Notes: generated by a model from the letters alone, not told the origin. Shown: positions 1 to 9,444, numbered from the stretch's first letter. The stretch: DNA of 32,531 nucleotides from Bacteroidetes bacterium 24-39-8 (GCA_002256765.1 NCHJ01000018.1:1-32531), one strand, 5' to 3'. Numbers and translations are program-made.

Positions 1-1669
1 GACTTGTTTGTTCCAAGTAGTTTCAACAGCTTTATTGCCTTTGTTTAGTGAATAGAGTTTTTGAACATGGTATTCTGGTGTTCCATATGATTGCAGGTTA
101 TCTACCCAAATTAAATCAGGCGCCCATTGCCAGGCGTCTAGATGCGCAAATAAAGGCGCATAAGAAGCTAATTGTACCACATCGGCATTGCGCTCCAAAC
201 CCGTCATAAATGCGGCTTCACTTAAAGCAGACTGCCAATTGTTTTTCTTATTGCCAGAAATACCATCTGCGTGAGAAGCATATTCACCTGCCATCACTTT
301 AGAACCAGTTCTTGGAAAAGTATCATAGCGTTTGGCATTCTGTAAAAACCAATCCCTGTTTCTATAAAAATGCTCGTCAATTATATCGGCATTCATACCG
401 CGTAGCTCTTTGTTCAAATATTCATAGCGCGCACCTGAGGGATCCGTTCCAGAACTGGTGACTAAATGAATCTCTGGATATTTTGCCTTAATGGCTTTTT
501 GAAAATGCGCGAGGCGCTCAATATACTGAGGGCCCCAGTTCTCATTACCTATACCCAAAAATTTCAGATTAAAAGGCGCAGGATGCCCCATGGCTGCACG
601 TTTGGCGCCCCAAGTGCTACTAACAGAACCGTTGGCAAATTCAATCAGGTCCAATGCATCCTGAACATAGGGATTCAACTGATCCATTTGTACAAATTCT
701 GCTGAATTAAACTGGCAGGCCATACCACAATTCAAAATAGGCAGTGGTGCCGCACCAATATCTTCCGCCAATTGAAAATATTCATAGAAGCCAAGACCAA
801 AAGTTTGAAAATAATCAGGTGCATTCCTATTAGAGAATTCAAAATTCCAGCGATTAATAATGAGTTGCCTGTCTTCAATAGGGCCAATGGTTTTTTTCCA
901 TTGATAACGCTGAGTCAAATCAAAACCCTCTACTATACATCCACCCGGAAAACGAATAAAACCGGGTTTCATATCGGCCAATAATTGAATCATATCGGCG
1001 CGCATACCGCCTGGTCTTTTCTTCCAAGTATCTTCTGGAAACAAAGAAACCATGTCTAAGTCAATGGTTCCCTTTCCTTCCAACCAAATTCTACACTGAC
1101 CCTTTTTCTCATTGGCAGTAGCCACTAAATGAATGGCCTGTTTGGTAAAATCTGCACTGGGTTGAATAGCCAAAACAGTAGCACCAATCTGGTTATTTTT
1201 GGCGTCTAATAATTCAATATGCATTTTTAATCCAGTAGCAGTAGTTCTGGTTTGAACAGAAAAATCGTATCCATTTTTTTCTTTAAATCCCATGCCTCTA
1301 AAACCTTCATTCAGCATGGCAATGGGTGCTTGATTGTCTATGCCTGATTTCAGGCGCAAAAACCTAGGATTGGGAAGATTTTCCCCTGCTCTATTCAATA
1401 CGGTAACAGCCCCTTCTACAAATGGTTTCTGTTCAATTTTCCATCCCATCAATGGTTTGAAAAATTCAAAAGACCTATTCTTGATCAACTCTGCATAAAT
1501 ACCCCCGTCTGCTCCAAAATTAATGTCTTCAAAAAACACGCCCCACATGGTGGGTTCAATTCTTGCAACGGTTTTATTGGCGTTGATTACAATATTTCTG
1601 GGAGCCTGAGCCAAAGCTGCAAAAACCCATTAAAAACAAACAGGCCCCAGTGGTAAATAATTGTTTCAT
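1..1669 (-). CDS. GH51 alpha-L-arabinofuranosidase, secreted; C-terminus cut by window edge, frameshift in signal peptide
   Basis: Predicted exo-acting enzyme that releases terminal alpha-L-arabinofuranose from arabinan, arabinoxylan or pectin side chains; its signal peptide points to the periplasm or cell surface. In the window it reads without a stop from base 1620 to base 1. It carries the GH51 acid/base motif GIGNENWGPQ (Glu codon 541-543), the nucleophile motif MAGEYASHADG (Glu codon 283-285) and PDLIWVDNLQSYGTPEYHVQ near the left edge. About 540 residues are visible, so roughly the last 100 of a typical 650-residue Bacteroidota protein lie outside. The natural start is ATG at 1669, giving MKQLFTTGACLFLMGF, but this frame is out of register with the catalytic frame. 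Dropping one base from the A5 run at 1621-1625 (T5 in the coding strand) restores ...MGFAALAQAPRNIVIN, a normal Sec signal with an AQA cleavage site. The first in-frame ATG of the catalytic frame is at 1548 and lacks a signal. It lies 16 bases downstream of the HAD gene, probably in one operon. Confidence 0.88.
1621..1625 (-). other. Homopolymer frameshift site in the GH51 signal peptide
   Basis: The run is T5 on the coding strand. The ATG-1669 frame reads on to a stop after about 31 codons. The frame encoding the enzyme has a TAA just upstream of this run. Removing one T joins the two into a conventional signal peptide. It may be a sequencing or assembly error, a real inactivating or phase-variable mutation, or (least likely) a +1 slippage site. 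Confidence 0.75.
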
Positions 1670-1685
1670 GTGTTTGATTTGAATC

Positions 1686-2354
1686 TTAAATATGAATCAA
1701 ACTATCAATGTTGAGTTCCTGATAGTCTTTGATAAAACAAACAATATTGTCATATTGCGCAAACTCTTCGGCTTCATGCATGGTAGTAATGACCACGCAT
1801 TTCATACCCGCTAATTTGGCAGCTTCTACGCCTTTAGGGGCGTCTTCAAATACCAAACATTCCTGGGGCAAAACCCCTAATTCCTGAGCACCTTTTAAAT
1901 AGGTTTCCGGATCTGGTTTACTATTTAGCACATCATCAGCGCTAACAATACTGGCAAAATAGTGTCTCAAATTCAAACCATCCAATACAAAATTGATATT
2001 AAAAGGAATGGCTGCAGACCCTATGCCCATCTTAATTCCGCGCTCAAGCGCAGAAGCAAGAAACCCATCCAATCCATCAATCAATTGTAAGATGGGTCTG
2101 TATTCCGCCTGGTACCTTTTCTCTTTTTCAACTGAAAGGGTATCCATTTCTGTTTGGGTAAATTTATCAGGACCAAATACCCTAATCAGCAGTTCGGTGT
2201 TCTTGCCATACATATGGCTTTTTACTTGATCCCAGCTTAAAGCAGCACCAAGGTCATCATTTAATATGTTGAACCAAGCTTTGTTGTGATAATGCATATC
2301 ATCAATCATGGTTCCATTTAAATCAAATAAAAAAGCTTTGATAGATAAAGACAT
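1686..2354 (-). CDS. HAD-superfamily hydrolase, beta-phosphoglucomutase-like
   Basis: A 222-residue cytoplasmic haloacid-dehalogenase-fold protein of the beta-phosphoglucomutase/sugar-phosphatase type. The HAD motifs occur in order. Motif I is FDLNGTMIDD with nucleophile Asp11. Motif II is IGSAAIPFN near residue 113. The motif III lysine is in NSKPDPETYLKG. Motif IV is VFEDAPKGVEAAKLAGM. A C1-type helical cap lies between motifs I and II. The second acidic residue of motif I, normally Asp and used as acid/base, is Asn13 here, so a standard mutase or phosphatase mechanism cannot be assumed. It lies between the secreted hydrolase gene (66-base gap) and GH51 (16-base gap) on the same strand, which suggests a role in handling a phosphorylated sugar from this locus. 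The family call is secure; the substrate is unknown. Confidence 0.88.
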   Translation of the reverse strand: MSLSIKAFLFDLNGTMIDDMHYHNKAWFNILNDDLGAALSWDQVKSHMYGKNTELLIRVFGPDKFTQTEMDTLSVEKEKRYQAEYRPILQLIDGLDGFLASALERGIKMGIGSAAIPFNINFVLDGLNLRHYFASIVSADDVLNSKPDPETYLKGAQELGVLPQECLVFEDAPKGVEAAKLAGMKCVVITTMHEAEEFAQYDNIVCFIKDYQELNIDSLIHI

Positions 2355-2420
2355 TCCCAGTATGGTTTAATGAATGGCGAAACTACAGTTTGAAGCAATA
2401 AAAACCTTGCTTCCAATCAA

Positions 2421-3260
2421 TTATTGAAATGATTTCCAAGCACGGATGATAAAATCAGCAATACCCTCCGGTTGTTCTATGGTCACATGGTGTCCTTTCT
2501 GCTCCTGCTTGCCCCTAGTCATTGGATAAATAGTCACTGGCCCCCCAAGTTTAATATACGCATCAGCAATTACCAGTGCATTTTCTTCCATGGGAATCAG
2601 GGCGTCTTTTAAGCCAAAACTAAAATAGAGTGGTACTTTTTGCTCAGCTAATTTTTGCAAATTATCTTTTGGATTATCGCCGTAGGCCAAAGCCTGTTCT
2701 TCTGTAAAACCATAAGACGCTAATAATTGCTTCCATTGATCAGGAGAAGCGCCAACACCTTTCATCCTTCCACCAGGCCAGCTCTTGATATCTGCTACAG
2801 GATTCTCTGAATAAATACAGGACACCCTATCTGGATATAATTTGGCCCAAGCAAATTCACAAAGTGATCCACGAACCGCTCCAGAAAGTGCAGGCCTAGT
2901 GGCCAGTTTTTTTTCTTTGACCAAGACCTGATAAAACTTGTCCCAGATCTTCATCAAATTGGGCTGACCATAGAGGGCTTTGTTGTTAATATTGATAAAG
3001 CCAATATGGAATCCTTTGGTTACCAAAATGCTATCAATCTCCACGTGAAATTCCGGAGAATAAGTACGCCATAACCAAGGATTTCCCGACATGGGTTTTT
3101 CAGGAATCACTATATACGCAGCAGCAGTATCTACTTTAAAAGATTGCTTTTTAAAACCATGCCAGTTCTCGTTGGATGTTTGACTATGAGCAACAATAAT
3201 ATTTGCAAATAGCAATAGTATCAAAAACAGAAATGGTATTTTATATTTTGGTAAGTTCAT
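2421..3260 (-). CDS. Secreted alpha/beta-hydrolase-like protein, nucleophile serine apparently replaced
   Basis: About 279 residues with a clear N-terminal signal peptide ([20 protein letters not shown], then a cleavage region near AHSQ). I chose the ATG at 3260, because the upstream ATG at 3290 only adds a polar stretch in front of the signal. The gene overlaps the 3' end of GH95 by 20 bases, suggesting translational coupling. The fold resembles esterase/peptidase-type alpha/beta-hydrolases: an elbow after a beta strand ([19 protein letters not shown]), a WPGG segment, an acid-containing loop (FGLKDALIP, Asp219) and a late histidine (KGHHVTIEQ, His257). In relatives as I recall them the elbow reads G-x-S-R-G-G; here the serine position is Val129 (codon starts at 2876). 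It may be a non-catalytic or altered hydrolase. The partner or substrate is probably a fucosylated or acylated glycan, by context only. Confidence 0.72.
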   Translation of the reverse strand: MNLPKYKIPFLFLILLLFANIIVAHSQTSNENWHGFKKQSFKVDTAAAYIVIPEKPMSGNPWLWRTYSPEFHVEIDSILVTKGFHIGFININNKALYGQPNLMKIWDKFYQVLVKEKKLATRPALSGAVRGSLCEFAWAKLYPDRVSCIYSENPVADIKSWPGGRMKGVGASPDQWKQLLASYGFTEEQALAYGDNPKDNLQKLAEQKVPLYFSFGLKDALIPMEENALVIADAYIKLGGPVTIYPMTRGKQEQKGHHVTIEQPEGIADFIIRAWKSFQ

Positions 3261-5709
3261 AGCGTTGGTTCTTGTTGGTCTTGAATTCAATTAAATAATA
3301 ACCTTCTGTTGTTTTTATATTTTTGATGGTTGCGCCTTTTACTGCAACTGGCACTTGGGTGCGAATCCTACAAATACCGCCTTGCAAAGAAGTAATGGTA
3401 GCCGTAGTTAATTGATTGGCTTTCCAATTAATGGCTACTTCAAAACCTCCCCTTGCTTTCAAACCCTTGATACTACCCGATTTCCAAACAGAAGGCAAGG
3501 CTGGCAATACATGCAATTCACCCAAATGACTTTGCAATAACAATTCTGTGATCCCAGCAGTGGCCCCAAAATTTCCATCAATCTGAAAAGGAGGATGCGC
3601 GTCAAACAAATTGGCATAAGAGCCACCACCTTTAGAATAATTGGTATTGGTAGTACTTACATATCTCAAAATATTGCGCAACAAAGAATAAGCATGATTG
3701 CCATCTAGCAAGCGGGCCCAGAAATTAATTTTCCAAGCCAGACTCCAACCCGTTCCTTCATCTCCACGCAGTTCCAAAGTTTTCTTGGCAGCATTGGAAA
3801 ATGCAGGAGTAAAAATGGGTGAGATTTGATTACTAGGATGCAGTGCAAAGAGTTGCGATACATGACGGTGATGCGGCTCTACGTCTTCCCAATCTTTAAA
3901 CCATTCTTGTAGGTTGCCTTTTTTACCAATCTGTAAGGGAAAGAGTTTTGCATAACGGGCTTTCAAATCAGTCACAAATGCAACATCCTTATCACCCACT
4001 ATAGCAGCAGCCGCAATGGTATTGGCAAAAAGGTCACGAATAATTGCCATATCCATGGTAGTTGCAACAGATACATCACCAGGATTTCCCTTATCATCTA
4101 TAAATTGATTTTCTGGAGAAACGGCTGGCATGGTTACCCAAAATCCAGCACTGTCTTTGACCATCCAATCCATGCTAAACTGCGCAGCACCCTTCATAAT
4201 GGCATAGTTCTTTGACAAGAAATCCTTGTCCATGGTAAATTGATAGTGCTCCCATAAATGCTGGCTTAACCAATTGGCACCCATGGCCCAGTTGGCCCAT
4301 TTTGGATCACCTCTTCCAAAGTCACCCACCGGATTGGACAATGCCCAGATATCGGTATTGTGATGCGCTACCCAACCACTCATGCCATAAAATTCTTTGG
4401 CAGTTCTAGCACCCGTGACAGAAATATCTTTAATGAGTTTAAACAGTGGCTCGTGCATTTCAGAAAGATTGGTCATCTCTGCAGGCCAATAATTCATCTG
4501 TGTATTAATATTAATGGTATAATTAGAACTCCAGGGTGCTTTTAATTCCTTGTTCCAAATGCCTTGCAAATTAGCGGCAGTGCCACCAGGTCTTGAACTA
4601 GAGATTAATAAATATCTACCATAATGGAAATACAGACTTTCAAGAGAGGGATCTTCCGCTCCGTTGAAATAACCAATTAAACGTTGGTTGGTGGGTTTTT
4701 TGGCATTCTCCGTTTCTATACCCTCATTTAAACTAAAGCTAACACGATTATAATACTTTTGATAATCCATTACGTGTGCCTGCAATAATTGATCAAAGCT
4801 TTTGCCCTTGGCTTTTGCTAACCAGCCTGCGGCGATGTCATTCTCATTCAAACCTTGACTATCTGGGCATTTATCAAATCCATTAAAACTAGTAGCTGCA
4901 CTAATCAAGACCAATACTTCTGTTGCCTGAGAAATTTTAATACCAGCAGTATCTGTTTGAACTTGACCGTCTTTGTTCAGCACTTTCATTCTATAGTCAA
5001 AACGCATACCATTGCAGGAACTGGAATCCTTATAACTAATAGAAGGATTTTTATAACGTACATAACTAGGAAAATTCACACTTGGTGCCCTTCCCTTGAT
5101 CCCCATTTCTGCTGGACCATGAACAACAGGATGATTTTCTAAAATGCTTTGAGGATGCAATTGTAGATTCAAAGTACCTGCTTTACTAGCCGTAATTTTC
5201 AAGACCATTAATTGATCCGGAGCTGAAACAAAAAGTTCTCTTTTGTATTGAATACCATCAACAGTATAACTAGTGGTGCTAATTGCTTTATCAATATCTA
5301 AAAGACGTTGGTATTGACTTACAAGAGTGTCCTTGAATATCTGTTTGATTTTTAAATCGCCCAGGGGCATATAACTTTCTGAATAGACTCCCTGCATTTT
5401 CTTGGTCAGGGCTTCTGCTTTTTTATAATCGCCCTGATTCAAAGCAGCTCTCACCAAGGGTAATACGTCTTTAGCACCGGGGTTTACATTGTTTTTAACC
5501 GGACCTCCAGACCAAAGTGTGGATTCATTTAATTGCAGTAATTCATCTTTTACGCCACCAAAGACCATGGCGCCTAAACGGCCATTTCCTACGGGAAGCG
5601 CTTCTGTCCAAGTTTTGGCTGGCTCTTGATACCATAGCTGATGAGACTGGGCAAATGCTGACAAACAAAACAATAAGGTGATCAGTGTTGAAACCGATTT
5701 TTGATACAT
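3241..5709 (-). CDS. GH95 family alpha-L-fucosidase (or alpha-L-galactosidase), secreted
   Basis: An 822-residue exported glycoside hydrolase starting [20 protein letters not shown], a Sec signal ending near AFAQS. The N-terminal GH95 domain opens with [16 protein letters not shown] and [10 protein letters not shown]. The (alpha/alpha)6 catalytic domain has the family landmarks: [28 protein letters not shown] (Asn400 and Asn402), AVSPENQF (Glu533) and [11 protein letters not shown] (Asp711). These match in order and spacing the catalytic Asn/Asn/Glu/Asp set known from Bifidobacterium AfcA, an inverting alpha-1,2-L-fucosidase. Length is normal for the family. Some GH95 members prefer L-galactosides, so fucose is the likeliest but not the only product. 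The following hydrolase gene overlaps it by 20 bases. The 93-base upstream gap carries a 12-bp perfect palindrome. Confidence 0.94.
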   Translation of the reverse strand: MYQKSVSTLITLLFCLSAFAQSHQLWYQEPAKTWTEALPVGNGRLGAMVFGGVKDELLQLNESTLWSGGPVKNNVNPGAKDVLPLVRAALNQGDYKKAEALTKKMQGVYSESYMPLGDLKIKQIFKDTLVSQYQRLLDIDKAISTTSYTVDGIQYKRELFVSAPDQLMVLKITASKAGTLNLQLHPQSILENHPVVHGPAEMGIKGRAPSVNFPSYVRYKNPSISYKDSSSCNGMRFDYRMKVLNKDGQVQTDTAGIKISQATEVLVLISAATSFNGFDKCPDSQGLNENDIAAGWLAKAKGKSFDQLLQAHVMDYQKYYNRVSFSLNEGIETENAKKPTNQRLIGYFNGAEDPSLESLYFHYGRYLLISSSRPGGTAANLQGIWNKELKAPWSSNYTININTQMNYWPAEMTNLSEMHEPLFKLIKDISVTGARTAKEFYGMSGWVAHHNTDIWALSNPVGDFGRGDPKWANWAMGANWLSQHLWEHYQFTMDKDFLSKNYAIMKGAAQFSMDWMVKDSAGFWVTMPAVSPENQFIDDKGNPGDVSVATTMDMAIIRDLFANTIAAAAIVGDKDVAFVTDLKARYAKLFPLQIGKKGNLQEWFKDWEDVEPHHRHVSQLFALHPSNQISPIFTPAFSNAAKKTLELRGDEGTGWSLAWKINFWARLLDGNHAYSLLRNILRYVSTTNTNYSKGGGSYANLFDAHPPFQIDGNFGATAGITELLLQSHLGELHVLPALPSVWKSGSIKGLKARGGFEVAINWKANQLTTATITSLQGGICRIRTQVPVAVKGATIKNIKTTEGYYLIEFKTNKNQRYELTKI

Positions 5710-5738
5710 GGAAGCAAGGTTTTAATGGCATCAATTTA

Positions 5739-5750
5739 AGGATTAATCCT
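5739..5750. promoter_or_regulatory. 12-bp perfect palindrome upstream of GH95
   Basis: AGGATTAATCCT is its own reverse complement and lies 30 bases upstream of the GH95 start, in the gap after the RNase gene. It could be an operator for a dimeric regulator. A palindrome of this length could also occur by chance. Confidence 0.25.
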
Positions 5751-5802
5751 ATCAAAGCCGTCCTGTTCCATAATATAAAACCAATACCTCAATAAGCACC
5801 GT

Positions 5803-7206
5803 TTAATGCAATTGCTTGGTTTCATGCAGGTCTGGAATCTGCACATCTTTAAAACCTTTTCTTTCTAATCTTTTTGCAAAATCTTGTTGCACATCATATT
5901 CCCCATGCACCAAAAACAATTGCTTCACTTGGTCTGCATTTTGACAGCTTAAAAATTGGCAGAGGTCATCATAATCTCCGTGAGCACTCATGCTTCTTAG
6001 AGAACCAATTTCTGCTTTTACTTCAAATTCTTCTCCAAAAATGCGCACTTCTTTGTCTCCATGCATGAGCCTTCCACCCAAGGACCTTGGCTCACAATAA
6101 CCCACCATTAAAACAGTATTTTTCTCGTTGCCAATATTGTTCATGATATGGTGTTTGACCCTACCAGCATCTGCCATACCACTGGCTGAGATAATGACAC
6201 AGGGTTGATCAAGAAAATTCAATCCCTTACTCTCATCTACCGTTTTTACATAATTCAGGCCTTCAAAATCAAAAGGATCATCATCATGTTCCATTACTTT
6301 TTGAATGCGCTTATTAAAATACTTGGGATAGCTTTTGATCACTTCTGTTGCTTCTCTACTCAGTGGACTATCAACATAAACAGGCACTTTGGGTAACCTA
6401 TTTTCTAAGGACAGTTGGTTTAGGTCATAGAGAATCTCTTGGGTTCTACCCACAGAAAAGGCAGGTATGATTAACTTCCCTTTTTTTACGCTACAGGTAT
6501 GCTGCACCCATTTGAGTAAATTATCTGGCGTACTATAGACTTCATCGTGCAATTTGTTACCATAGGTGCTTTCAAGAAGTATATAATCTGCTTGGGGAAA
6601 ATTAGCAGGAGAGCGCAAAATTACATCTCTATAGCGCCCTACGTCTCCACTAAAACAAATGCTGGTGGTCTTACCTTTTTCTACAATTTTCAAATTCACC
6701 GCAGCACTTCCAATAATATGTCCTGCATCAGTAAACATAATTTCTACTCCTCCAAGAATGGTATGCCACTGACCATATTCAACGGTTTCAAACAAAGTCA
6801 TGGCCAATGCCACGTCATCTAAGGAATAAAGTGGCTCATACAAGGGAAGCCCCTGTTTCAGTCTTCGCTTATTGATAAATTTGGTATCGGCTTTTTGTAT
6901 GGTGGCAGAGTCTTCCAACAAAATTGCAGCAAGGTCTTTGGTGGCAGGGGTACAAAAAATCTTCCCCCTAAATCCTTCTGCTACTAGTTTTGGAACCAAT
7001 CCAGAATGGTCAATATGGGCATGAGATAAAACCAATATATCTACCTCTGAAGCTGTAAATCCAAAATCCCTATTATAGGAATCTGTTTCCTTTCCCATTC
7101 CTTGGAACATGCCACAATCCAATAAAATTCTTTTTCCTTCATCTGTTACAAGCAAGTGCTTGGAACCTGTTACCGTTCTGGCGGCGCCATGGAAACTAAT
7201 GTTCAT
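5803..7206 (-). CDS. Metallo-beta-lactamase / beta-CASP RNA-processing exonuclease-like protein
   Basis: A 467-residue cytoplasmic protein of the CPSF73/RNase J-like beta-CASP group. The zinc-binding motifs are complete: SHAHIDHSG (His62, His64, Asp66, His67), DAGHIIGSA (His163) and SGDVGR (Asp188). The beta-CASP part follows with VYVDSPLSREA, IISASGMADAGRV and GYCEPRSLGG. The C-terminal RMMBL segment contains SMSAHGDYDD (His409) and LVHGEYDVQ. The known role of the group is hydrolysis of RNA phosphodiesters, as 3'-end endonuclease or 5' exonuclease; bacterial members of this short, YSH1-like type are poorly characterised. It sits 31 bases downstream of the DUF4442 gene on the same strand. 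No export signal is present. Confidence 0.9.
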   Translation of the reverse strand: MNISFHGAARTVTGSKHLLVTDEGKRILLDCGMFQGMGKETDSYNRDFGFTASEVDILVLSHAHIDHSGLVPKLVAEGFRGKIFCTPATKDLAAILLEDSATIQKADTKFINKRRLKQGLPLYEPLYSLDDVALAMTLFETVEYGQWHTILGGVEIMFTDAGHIIGSAAVNLKIVEKGKTTSICFSGDVGRYRDVILRSPANFPQADYILLESTYGNKLHDEVYSTPDNLLKWVQHTCSVKKGKLIIPAFSVGRTQEILYDLNQLSLENRLPKVPVYVDSPLSREATEVIKSYPKYFNKRIQKVMEHDDDPFDFEGLNYVKTVDESKGLNFLDQPCVIISASGMADAGRVKHHIMNNIGNEKNTVLMVGYCEPRSLGGRLMHGDKEVRIFGEEFEVKAEIGSLRSMSAHGDYDDLCQFLSCQNADQVKQLFLVHGEYDVQQDFAKRLERKGFKDVQIPDLHETKQLH

Positions 7207-7237
7207 GATTCAATATTTGAAGGTTTGTAATTCTTTT

Positions 7238-7720
7238 TTATTTGGCTTTAAAACTCCAGGTAAACCAAAATTCTGACACCATTTCTCCTGCTTCATTTTT
7301 ACCTATAGAATAACATTGTATGGTTTGTCCCTGTCCTGTTTGTGTAGCGGCTTCTACGGCGTTGGCAATGGCCAGTCCGTCTTCACAGTAAAAGGCAATC
7401 TTACCCACTGCTTTTTTGTGAAACTTGGCTTCCATACCCACCACCAACATACTCACAGACGGATTTCTTTGGTACAATTGCCCAAAAGCCAATAAGCCCG
7501 TACTCATTTCTGCTGCCATGGATTGTACAGCAAAATACATAGACCTAAAGGGGTTTTGGTTGAGCCATTTGTGCTTAACAGTAATCACTGCTTCAAGAGT
7601 AGAAATCTCTTGAACTTTCAATCCTGCTATCAAGGCAGATGGCAGTTTTTGCAGCAAGAAGAACCTAAACTTAATTGGGTTCTGAATAATTTTTTGAAAG
7701 CTTTCAAACTTAGGATTCAC
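7238..7720 (-). CDS. DUF4442 hotdog-fold protein, possible acyl-CoA thioesterase
   Basis: A 160-residue protein with the length and sequence pattern of DUF4442 (PF14539), hotdog-fold relatives of YiiD/PaaI thioesterases. Visible marks are the helix-plus-strand core NQNPFRSMYFAVQSMAAEMS, the segment MLVVGMEAKFHKKAVGK and the C-terminal strand ESWF-like SEFWFTWSFK. Hotdog proteins of this kind hydrolyse or bind acyl-thioesters; the acyl substrate cannot be read from the sequence. No signal peptide or transmembrane segment is present. It lies between the papain-like peptidase (78-base gap) and the beta-CASP nuclease (31-base gap), on the same strand as both; neither neighbour suggests a pathway. 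Confidence 0.8.
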   Translation of the reverse strand: MNPKFESFQKIIQNPIKFRFFLLQKLPSALIAGLKVQEISTLEAVITVKHKWLNQNPFRSMYFAVQSMAAEMSTGLLAFGQLYQRNPSVSMLVVGMEAKFHKKAVGKIAFYCEDGLAIANAVEAATQTGQGQTIQCYSIGKNEAGEMVSEFWFTWSFKAK

Positions 7721-7735
7721 AATAGATTTGTTTTA

Positions 7736-7798
7736 TTATTTTTTTATTCCCACACATTCCTATTTTTTTTCTACCCTTCCTTTTTGACTTTTGACTTT
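7736..7798 (-). repeat. Low-complexity AAAAGTC-type repeat directly after a stop codon
   Basis: On the coding strand the papain-like peptidase ends in AAT TAA and is followed at once by AAAGTCAAAAGTCAAAAAGG and then an A/G-rich tract. The seven-base period (AAAAGTC) is short, about two to three units. I recall similar tracts as common in Bacteroidota intergenic DNA. No hairpin is visible. Confidence 0.5.
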
Positions 7799-9370
7799 TT
7801 AATTTTTAATTAATGCAATTATACAAGCTACCGCATTTTTATCAGCTACTGCTGTTTCAAAAGACATGATTTTTCCATCGCTATTATAACGGATTCCTCC
7901 AATGCTTTCTCTTTTAACCGCTTTGTTTACCGCGGCTTCAAAACCCAGAGATTGGTTCTGATTAACGGCTTTGTTTAATTCAAAAACATTCATGGGTTCC
8001 TTACTCATTACTACAGCCATATAGTCTTTGTTACCAATGCTATCGGCCATCAATTTCATTCCCTTAGGAAACAATCTATATCCTGTAATACCGCAATAAG
8101 GAGAGAACTTGGTCTTGGTAGGATCATCCTTACTGGGATAAGGAAATAAAACATAACTGCTTCCATCGGTTTCCATACCTAAGACATATACATAACAATC
8201 CGTGTTATTCTTTACTTCTAATTTAAACCCCGTACCCTTTGCAATGGGACTAGTTGTTTCAAATAGATTGCCTTCTGCCAACTGAAGGGGTAAATAGGCC
8301 TTGGTATTGGCATCCACTAAACCAATACTGCAACTTAAATGATCCACAACTGCATCACCTGTTTTTTGAAGTGGGTTTAGTCCATAAGCCTCCCTAACAA
8401 ATCGTCTAAAATCTTTGTACTTAACCCAAGCTACCCCATTGATCCCCCAATCAGATCCCCAAGAATTCATGATTTGAAAAGCACCACCTTCCTTTCTATC
8501 GTCATAACCAATGACACAAATGGCATGACCTCCAAAACCCATCATGGTATAGTCATCGCTATTGGGCACCCAAACTTCCTTTCCCGCCATTTCTTGCATA
8601 AAAGAACCACCTACCATCATTCCTATGACAACGGGAGCATCTTTGGCCAAGTGTTCTTTAATGGCGTGCAAATTCAAACCCCTGGTACTTTCACCATCGG
8701 TTAGTCTATTAAAGCCCTTCATTCTAAATTGCTGAGCCGCCTGCTTTAAAGAACCATCGGGCTGGCGGCTACAATCATTTTCATCATAAGGAAACTCATT
8801 AAAAGGCACAGCACCCACTTGGGTCATGTTCTCCATAGCACGAATAATATAACTACCCTGGCATCCACTAAGTCCAATTTGATTGTATAAAAAAGCGGGG
8901 CTAAAAGCTAATTGATTAGGATCTTCTCCCGTACTCACTGCCTGCAAAATAGTTCTAGCGCCATAAGCACTACTCCAAGCCACACAGCTTCCCTGATGAC
9001 CCTGATTCAGGCGCTTTGGTGCATACTTTAACAAGGAGACTGCTTCTGGTAATTCATTCTTGGATTCATCCAATCCCTCATAGACTTGGGCTTTGTCAAA
9101 TTCTTTGGGGTCAAGAATTCCACCCGTGGCCAATTGCGCAACATCTTGCATACTGCTCATGCCACTACATCCATTTTTTAACAACACAAAACCTCCAATA
9201 GCAAGCACTACTATTAAGAGCGCAGGCTTTCTAAACAATAGTCCAATGATTAAGGGAAGCAGATTGAATAAACCACCGCCTCCACCACCACCAATATTGC
9301 CACCACCACCACCGGAACCATCATCATTATTTTCCTGATCATTGGGATCATCCACCATTCTTATGGGCAT
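7799..9370 (-). CDS. Membrane-anchored C1 (papain-like) peptidase with DUF4384 domain
   Basis: 523 residues. The N-terminus is acidic, then glycine-rich (residues about 18-33, runs of five to seven Gly). A hydrophobic segment follows at about 35-66, predicted to anchor the protein in the inner membrane. The papain-type domain starts near LLKYAPKRLNQGHQGSCVAW. The catalytic residues are all present: Cys129 in GSCVAWSSAYG, His282 in GGHAICVIGYDD and Asn302 in IMNSWGSDWG. The C-terminal part (GTGFKLEVKNNTDCYVYVLG ... LFPYPSKDDP) resembles DUF4384, a domain found on bacterial surface and caspase-like proteins. The known role of C1 peptidases is cysteine endopeptidase activity; the target here is unknown. 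It lies 74 bases downstream of mlaE with its own short gap, so it may or may not share that transcript. Confidence 0.87.
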   Translation of the reverse strand: MPIRMVDDPNDQENNDDGSGGGGGNIGGGGGGGLFNLLPLIIGLLFRKPALLIVVLAIGGFVLLKNGCSGMSSMQDVAQLATGGILDPKEFDKAQVYEGLDESKNELPEAVSLLKYAPKRLNQGHQGSCVAWSSAYGARTILQAVSTGEDPNQLAFSPAFLYNQIGLSGCQGSYIIRAMENMTQVGAVPFNEFPYDENDCSRQPDGSLKQAAQQFRMKGFNRLTDGESTRGLNLHAIKEHLAKDAPVVIGMMVGGSFMQEMAGKEVWVPNSDDYTMMGFGGHAICVIGYDDRKEGGAFQIMNSWGSDWGINGVAWVKYKDFRRFVREAYGLNPLQKTGDAVVDHLSCSIGLVDANTKAYLPLQLAEGNLFETTSPIAKGTGFKLEVKNNTDCYVYVLGMETDGSSYVLFPYPSKDDPTKTKFSPYCGITGYRLFPKGMKLMADSIGNKDYMAVVMSKEPMNVFELNKAVNQNQSLGFEAAVNKAVKRESIGGIRYNSDGKIMSFETAVADKNAVACIIALIKN

Positions 9371-9444
9371 AACAATTCATTTGTACACTAAATGTAACAA
9401 GTAGTCCTTGCTGTAAAAAATTTTAGCAGCTATTTGGCAAGAGT

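Noticed and set aside
5543-5755. 70-residue frame overlapping the GH95 start region
   Set aside because: It overlaps the GH95 signal peptide and N-terminal domain in another frame and has no recognisable features.
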